Assembly: GCA_902788805.1 (NCBI GenBank)
Contig: CADALO010000001.1
Span: 62,001-126,000 of the forward strand
Reading direction: 5' to 3'
DNA length: 64,000 bases
Origin: an uncultured Bacteroidota bacterium
GTDB lineage: Bacteria > Bacteroidota > Bacteroidia > Bacteroidales > P3
Shown here: piece by piece, positions 60,822-64,000 of the stretch
Position numbering within the stretch: position 1 is the stretch's first letter
Layout of the letters: each line of letters begins with the position of its first letter
Notes under the pieces: model-generated
The model's input: only the letters and a program-made list of their open reading frames with translations
The model's database searches: none
What the model was told of the DNA's origin: nothing
Made by a program: the position numbers and the translations under genes

Positions 60822-61117
60822 AATAACCTGTATATATGACGTTAAACATCTGAACTTTAGTTGCTTTTGGTGTTTCTTTTTATTGTCATAACTTTAATAT
60901 TTTCACATTTATAACCTCTAATAGCACTTTTTTCCACAAAGAAAAACACTTCAATAAAGTGGAAAAGTTTATAACCTATTGGGTGGTGGAATGGGCTTTG
61001 TCGGGTCTGAAATACAGGACCGCAACGCCCATATATTAACCTTCTCATAAAATTTTTATGTGATGATAATATTTATCAACTGTATTCGTTATACCAATGA
61101 ACGAAATCAACTAACTT

Positions 61118-61477
61118 TTGATAATCGCCGCGAAATGTTCGATAATCTGTCATAGAAACGCACAAAGCGTCTCCGAATTTCTAATCAAATGGCGTGCTGT
61201 GCCGATGGGCATAGCCTTGGTTTCGTTCGGGTTGGTTTGCTCCGATATGTTCTTCGAAACAGGCTTTTTCAGTTCGATTACTCCTGTCATAGTGCTGATA
61301 GTGACAAGTTTTGTTACATTGCCTCTGTGTTGCTTCATTCTTTTTCTGCAACTAACTGGCGGCAAAGACAAACGCCCACGGCTTTTTGTCGACATCCTTC
61401 GTGCAATTGTGCTTGGCGTGCTGGTGTTGGTTTGGTTTTCGCTGCTGGTGCCGATGTTTCTGCTGGTCTTTGTGTGA
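61118..61477 (+). CDS. Small multi-span membrane protein
   Basis: A frame of 119 residues. Three hydrophobic spans are visible at about 30-52 (MGIALVSFGLVCSDMFF), 55-80 (TPVIVLIVTSFVTLPLCCFILFLQL) and 92-117 (ILRAIVLGVLVLVWFSLLVPMFLLVF), with a basic loop (GGKDKRPR). The true start may be the internal Met at residue 30, just before the first span. No family known. GC is nearer the core genome, so it may lie just outside the island. Confidence 0.55.
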   Translation: MIIAAKCSIICHRNAQSVSEFLIKWRAVPMGIALVSFGLVCSDMFFETGFFSSITPVIVLIVTSFVTLPLCCFILFLQLTGGKDKRPRLFVDILRAIVLGVLVLVWFSLLVPMFLLVFV

Positions 61478-61499
61478 AAAGTGACGCAATTTGTCTTGG

Positions 61500-62288
61500 C
61501 TATTGCTTTGAGAATGGCCAGTATCTGAGGCGGTAGCGGATTGTGTAGTCGAGTTCGCCGTCGCGGTAGACGCGTTCCTCGGTGATGCCCCCGCGACGAT
61601 TGTATTTGTATTTGTGGGTCTCAACCATTTGCCATTCTTTGCGATCCTCTTTTTTAGGTGGGAAGCAGCCGGATGGTGGCCCGTAGCGGCGCCAGTCGTA
61701 GATGGTGTCGACCATTCCCCGGCTGTCGCGGACAATGCGGAATGAGGAGATTAAAAGGCTGTCGGGGGCGTAGTCAAGGTCGACTTCACCGCCTTTGTAC
61801 TTTTTGTAGATGTGGAAGAATGGTTTGGGCTTGTATTTGTCGGTCTCATCGACGGTGAGCCAGATGGTGGTGTCGCTTGTGCTGAGGTTGTAGGATGTCT
61901 GCTGCAGTACACCCTCGCGGCAGCCATTGATGGTTTTGGCGAGCTCGTTGAAAGTGCTGTCGCGATAGAACAGTACGTCTGTCAGTTCGACTTCGCCGTC
62001 CCTTGTCCAGAATATCGAGTCGGTCAGCGTCTCGCGGTTGCGTCGGGTTATGCCGCTGTTGTCTGGTTTTGGAAGCGACCAGAAGGGTTTGACGATGCTC
62101 CTGTCGCGGGCAATTTTGGTTGTGCGTTTGACGTCGTCCTGAATCATAACCACTTTGCGTATGCCTTTGCCGAACTGTTCCTCGTAGGAGGGCAACGTAT
62201 ATCCGTGGCTTTGGGCATTGGCTGCGGCGACCGCGGCGGCAAAGGTTGAAATCAATATGGATAAGCACCTGATATTCATTCCAGACAT
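61500..62288 (-). CDS. Exported protein of unknown function
   Basis: About 262 residues from ATG 62288; an alternative ATG is at 62279. The frame is open further to 62420, but that part covers the divergent parE promoter. Signal peptide about 1-26 (MNIRCLSILISTFAAAVAAANAQ). The mature part is basic and strand-rich (FWTRDGEVELTDVLFYRDSTFNELAKTINGC ... VETHKYKYNRRGGITEERVYRDGELDYTIRYRLRYWPF), recalling small Bacteroidetes periplasmic proteins with antiparallel sheets. No family assigned. Confidence 0.65.
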   Translation of the reverse strand: MSGMNIRCLSILISTFAAAVAAANAQSHGYTLPSYEEQFGKGIRKVVMIQDDVKRTTKIARDRSIVKPFWSLPKPDNSGITRRNRETLTDSIFWTRDGEVELTDVLFYRDSTFNELAKTINGCREGVLQQTSYNLSTSDTTIWLTVDETDKYKPKPFFHIYKKYKGGEVDLDYAPDSLLISSFRIVRDSRGMVDTIYDWRRYGPPSGCFPPKKEDRKEWQMVETHKYKYNRRGGITEERVYRDGELDYTIRYRLRYWPFSKQ

Positions 62289-62409
62289 ACTTTCTTCACA
62301 TAACGTCGAAGTGCCGGCAATATTGTGCCGATTGTGGACGGTAATAGTTTTCAACATCGGTTGTGGGGAAAAAAAGTGAGGTGCCGCGCTGCGGTAGTCA
62401 TTATTTTTG

Positions 62410-62417
62410 TATTTTTG
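62410..62417 (+). promoter_or_regulatory. Promoter -7 box of parE
   Basis: TATTTTTG, 69 bases before ATG 62487. Confidence 0.65.
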
Positions 62418-62486
62418 CATTCTGAAAACGTCGCCTTCGCGGGGTTTTGTACTTGATTAACACATCTTTGAACTGTATTTCACAAT

Positions 62487-64000
62487 ATGGAAGATTATAA
62501 TATTTCGCCTGTGGCCAACGATTACGACGAGAGTAGCATTGTGCATCTCGAGGATATGGAGCATATCCGCCTGCGCCCGGGTATGTACATCGGCAAGCTG
62601 GGTGACGGCTCGAGCCACGACGACGGCATCTATGTGCTCATCAAGGAGGTGATTGACAACGCCATCGACGAGTTTACGTCCGGCTATGGCAAACGCATCA
62701 ACGTCAAGGTCGACTTTGCCGAAAGGCGCGTCAGCATACGCGACTTTGGTCGCGGCATACCCCTGGGCAGCATCATCGACGCTGTCAGCAAACTCAACAC
62801 CGGCGCCAAGTACGACAGCAAGGTCTTCCAGAAGTCGGTGGGCTTGAACGGCGTTGGTACCAAGGCGGTCAACGCGCTCAGCTCCTACTTCAAGGTGATG
62901 GCTGTGCGCGACGGACAGAGCCGTACGGCCGAGTTCGCCGAGGGCAAGCTGACTCTCGACAGCGGCATTGTGCCTTGCTCGGAAGAGAACGGCACTCTGG
63001 TGGAGTTCGTCCCCGACAACAAACTGTTCGGCAACTTCCATTTCGTCAACGAATACGTGGAGCGACGCATCTGGAACTACGCCTACCTGAACCGCGGACT
63101 TACACTCTACTACAACGATAAACGCTACTATTCGAAGAACGGCCTGCTCGATCTGCTCGACAACAACCTGCAGAGCGAACCGCTCTACCCGATAATCTAT
63201 ATCAAAGAGGGCGACTTTGAGGCTGCCTTTACACACATCCAAGGACAGAACAACGACTACTACTACAGCTTCGTCAACGGTCAGCACACCACTGAGGGCG
63301 GCACGCATCAAAGCGCCTTCCGCGAGGCCTACGCCCGCGTGGTGAAGGATTTCATCAAGAAGGACTATGCGCCCGAGGTGATTCGCGGCGGACTTGTCTG
63401 CGCCCTCTGCGTGCGCATTCAGGAGCCTGTCTTCGAGGCACAAACCAAGACCAAGCTGGGTTCTACCCATCTGGCTCCCAACAACGCCGACGGCACCAAC
63501 GACTCGCCTCTGCTGAAGACCTACGTCCTCGACATCCTCAAACGACATCTAGACAACTACCTGCACATACACGCCGACACAGCCGAGGCACTCCTGGCCA
63601 AAATCAACGCCAACGAAAAGGAACGCAAGGATATTGCCGGCATCAAGAAGGTGGCGCGCGAGGCAGGCAAGAAGGCCAGCCTCAACAACCGTAAGCTGCG
63701 CGACTGCCACATACACTACAATAGCAACCACGACCGACGCCTCGAAACTACCATCTTCATCACCGAGGGCGACTCGGCATCGGGCTCTATCACGAAGAGT
63801 CGCGACGTGGCTACGCAGGCGGTGTTCAGCCTTCGCGGCAAGCCACGCAACATTATGAAGATTAAGAAGGTGGATGTCTACAAGAACGAGGAACTCAACC
63901 TGCTGCACAACGCACTCGACATCGACGACGGCATTGAAAACCTGCGCTACAACAACGTGGTCATAGCCACCGATGCCGATGTCGACGGTATGCACATCCG
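62487..64000 (+). CDS. parE: DNA topoisomerase IV subunit B (3' end outside window)
   Basis: At least 504 residues of the ATPase subunit that with ParC decatenates daughter chromosomes. The GHKL ATPase has RPGMYIGKLGD, EVIDNAIDEFTSGYGK, RDFGRGIPLG and GLNGVGTKAVNALS; the transducer follows; the TOPRIM domain starts TTIFITEGDSASGSITKSRD and NNVVIATDADVDGMHIR runs into the window edge. ITEGDSASGS with SRDVATQAVFSLRGKP matches the Bacteroidetes ParE form, not GyrB (VEGDSAGGS). Own promoter upstream. It is the first clear core gene after the island. Confidence 0.93.
   Translation, partial: MEDYNISPVANDYDESSIVHLEDMEHIRLRPGMYIGKLGDGSSHDDGIYVLIKEVIDNAIDEFTSGYGKRINVKVDFAERRVSIRDFGRGIPLGSIIDAVSKLNTGAKYDSKVFQKSVGLNGVGTKAVNALSSYFKVMAVRDGQSRTAEFAEGKLTLDSGIVPCSEENGTLVEFVPDNKLFGNFHFVNEYVERRIWNYAYLNRGLTLYYNDKRYYSKNGLLDLLDNNLQSEPLYPIIYIKEGDFEAAFTHIQGQNNDYYYSFVNGQHTTEGGTHQSAFREAYARVVKDFIKKDYAPEVIRGGLVCALCVRIQEPVFEAQTKTKLGSTHLAPNNADGTNDSPLLKTYVLDILKRHLDNYLHIHADTAEALLAKINANEKERKDIAGIKKVAREAGKKASLNNRKLRDCHIHYNSNHDRRLETTIFITEGDSASGSITKSRDVATQAVFSLRGKPRNIMKIKKVDVYKNEELNLLHNALDIDDGIENLRYNNVVIATDADVDGMHI

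Noticed and set aside
62457..63548. 363-codon minus frame opposite parE
   Set aside because: Antisense to ATPase motifs of parE.

Overview
The window is chromosomal DNA of a member of the Bacteroidota, most likely order Bacteroidales. The evidence is the -7 promoter box TAnnTTTG in front of many genes, type IX secretion (T9SS) C-terminal sorting tails and a PorX regulator, a TonB-dependent receptor paired with a DUF4249 lipoprotein, S16 with a long Ala/Glu tail, a DksA-like protein that has lost most zinc cysteines, and DsbD, MutS2, RibF and ParE of the Bacteroidetes type. The species cannot be named from the sequence. Both ends of the window cut through genes: an RluD-type pseudouridine synthase at the left and topoisomerase IV subunit B (parE) at the right.

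Layout. 1-5.4 kb is a minus-strand block: rluD-like gene, T9SS cargo, PASTA protein, miaB. 5.4-7.6 kb is a small accessory patch: a ParE/RelE-type toxin-antitoxin pair between two near-identical 21-bp repeats, an EVE-domain protein, a small secreted protein, a broken IS3-family transposase and tRNA-Gln(CTG). 7.8-18.9 kb carries envelope genes (outer-membrane beta-barrel protein, M16 peptidase, K+ channel with zinc ribbon, TonB receptor plus DUF4249 lipoprotein) followed by a hydroxyacid dehydrogenase and a DUF3109 protein. 18.9-22.5 kb has lspA, tRNA-Phe, a YqeY-like gene with a two-component pair, and a thioesterase. 23.2-30.1 kb has porX, mfd and a fused dipeptide-type ABC ATPase. 30.3-43.3 kb is housekeeping: dksA-like, rimM, rpsP, ribF, a leucine-rich-repeat protein, an omega-amidase-like gene, an unrecognised CxxCxG/TerB-like protein, mutS2, tRNA-Gln(TTG), an acyl-CoA ligase and ornithine aminotransferase. 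43.3-54.9 kb is rich in secreted proteins: GH29 fucosidase, BspA-like LRR protein, DsbD, propeller protein, C10 peptidase. tRNA-Leu(TAG) at 55.3 kb is followed by a visibly AT-richer island to about 61.1 kb with two serine recombinases, a phage-type Rep, a NUMOD3-like protein and an HTH regulator. parE closes the window.

The most striking content is between the genes. Five elements of about 100-117 bp (10.8, 22.9, 32.3, 41.7 and 55.0 kb) are long palindromes. In each, both arms are built from tandem 11-bp units, usually four per arm. Within one element all units share the same sequence; between elements the unit sequence differs completely, but the 11-bp period, arm layout and outer flank (ACCAACACTGGTC-like) are kept. 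Four of the five sit between divergent transcription units. I do not recognise this as a named repeat class and regard it as the best candidate for something undescribed. Two copies of a second, GC-rich inverted repeat (11.1 and 22.6 kb), a 197-bp MITE-like element that supplies the C-terminus of the ABC ATPase (30.05 kb), and two telomere-like AACCCT tracts in 5' leaders (19.9 and 22.0 kb) add to an unusually repeat-rich intergenic landscape.

Functionally, PorX together with four cargo proteins carrying sorting tails, LspA, DsbD and the lipoproteins outlines an active envelope and secretion programme. The fucosidase, C10 peptidase and BspA-like protein suggest a host-associated or polymer-degrading lifestyle (inference).
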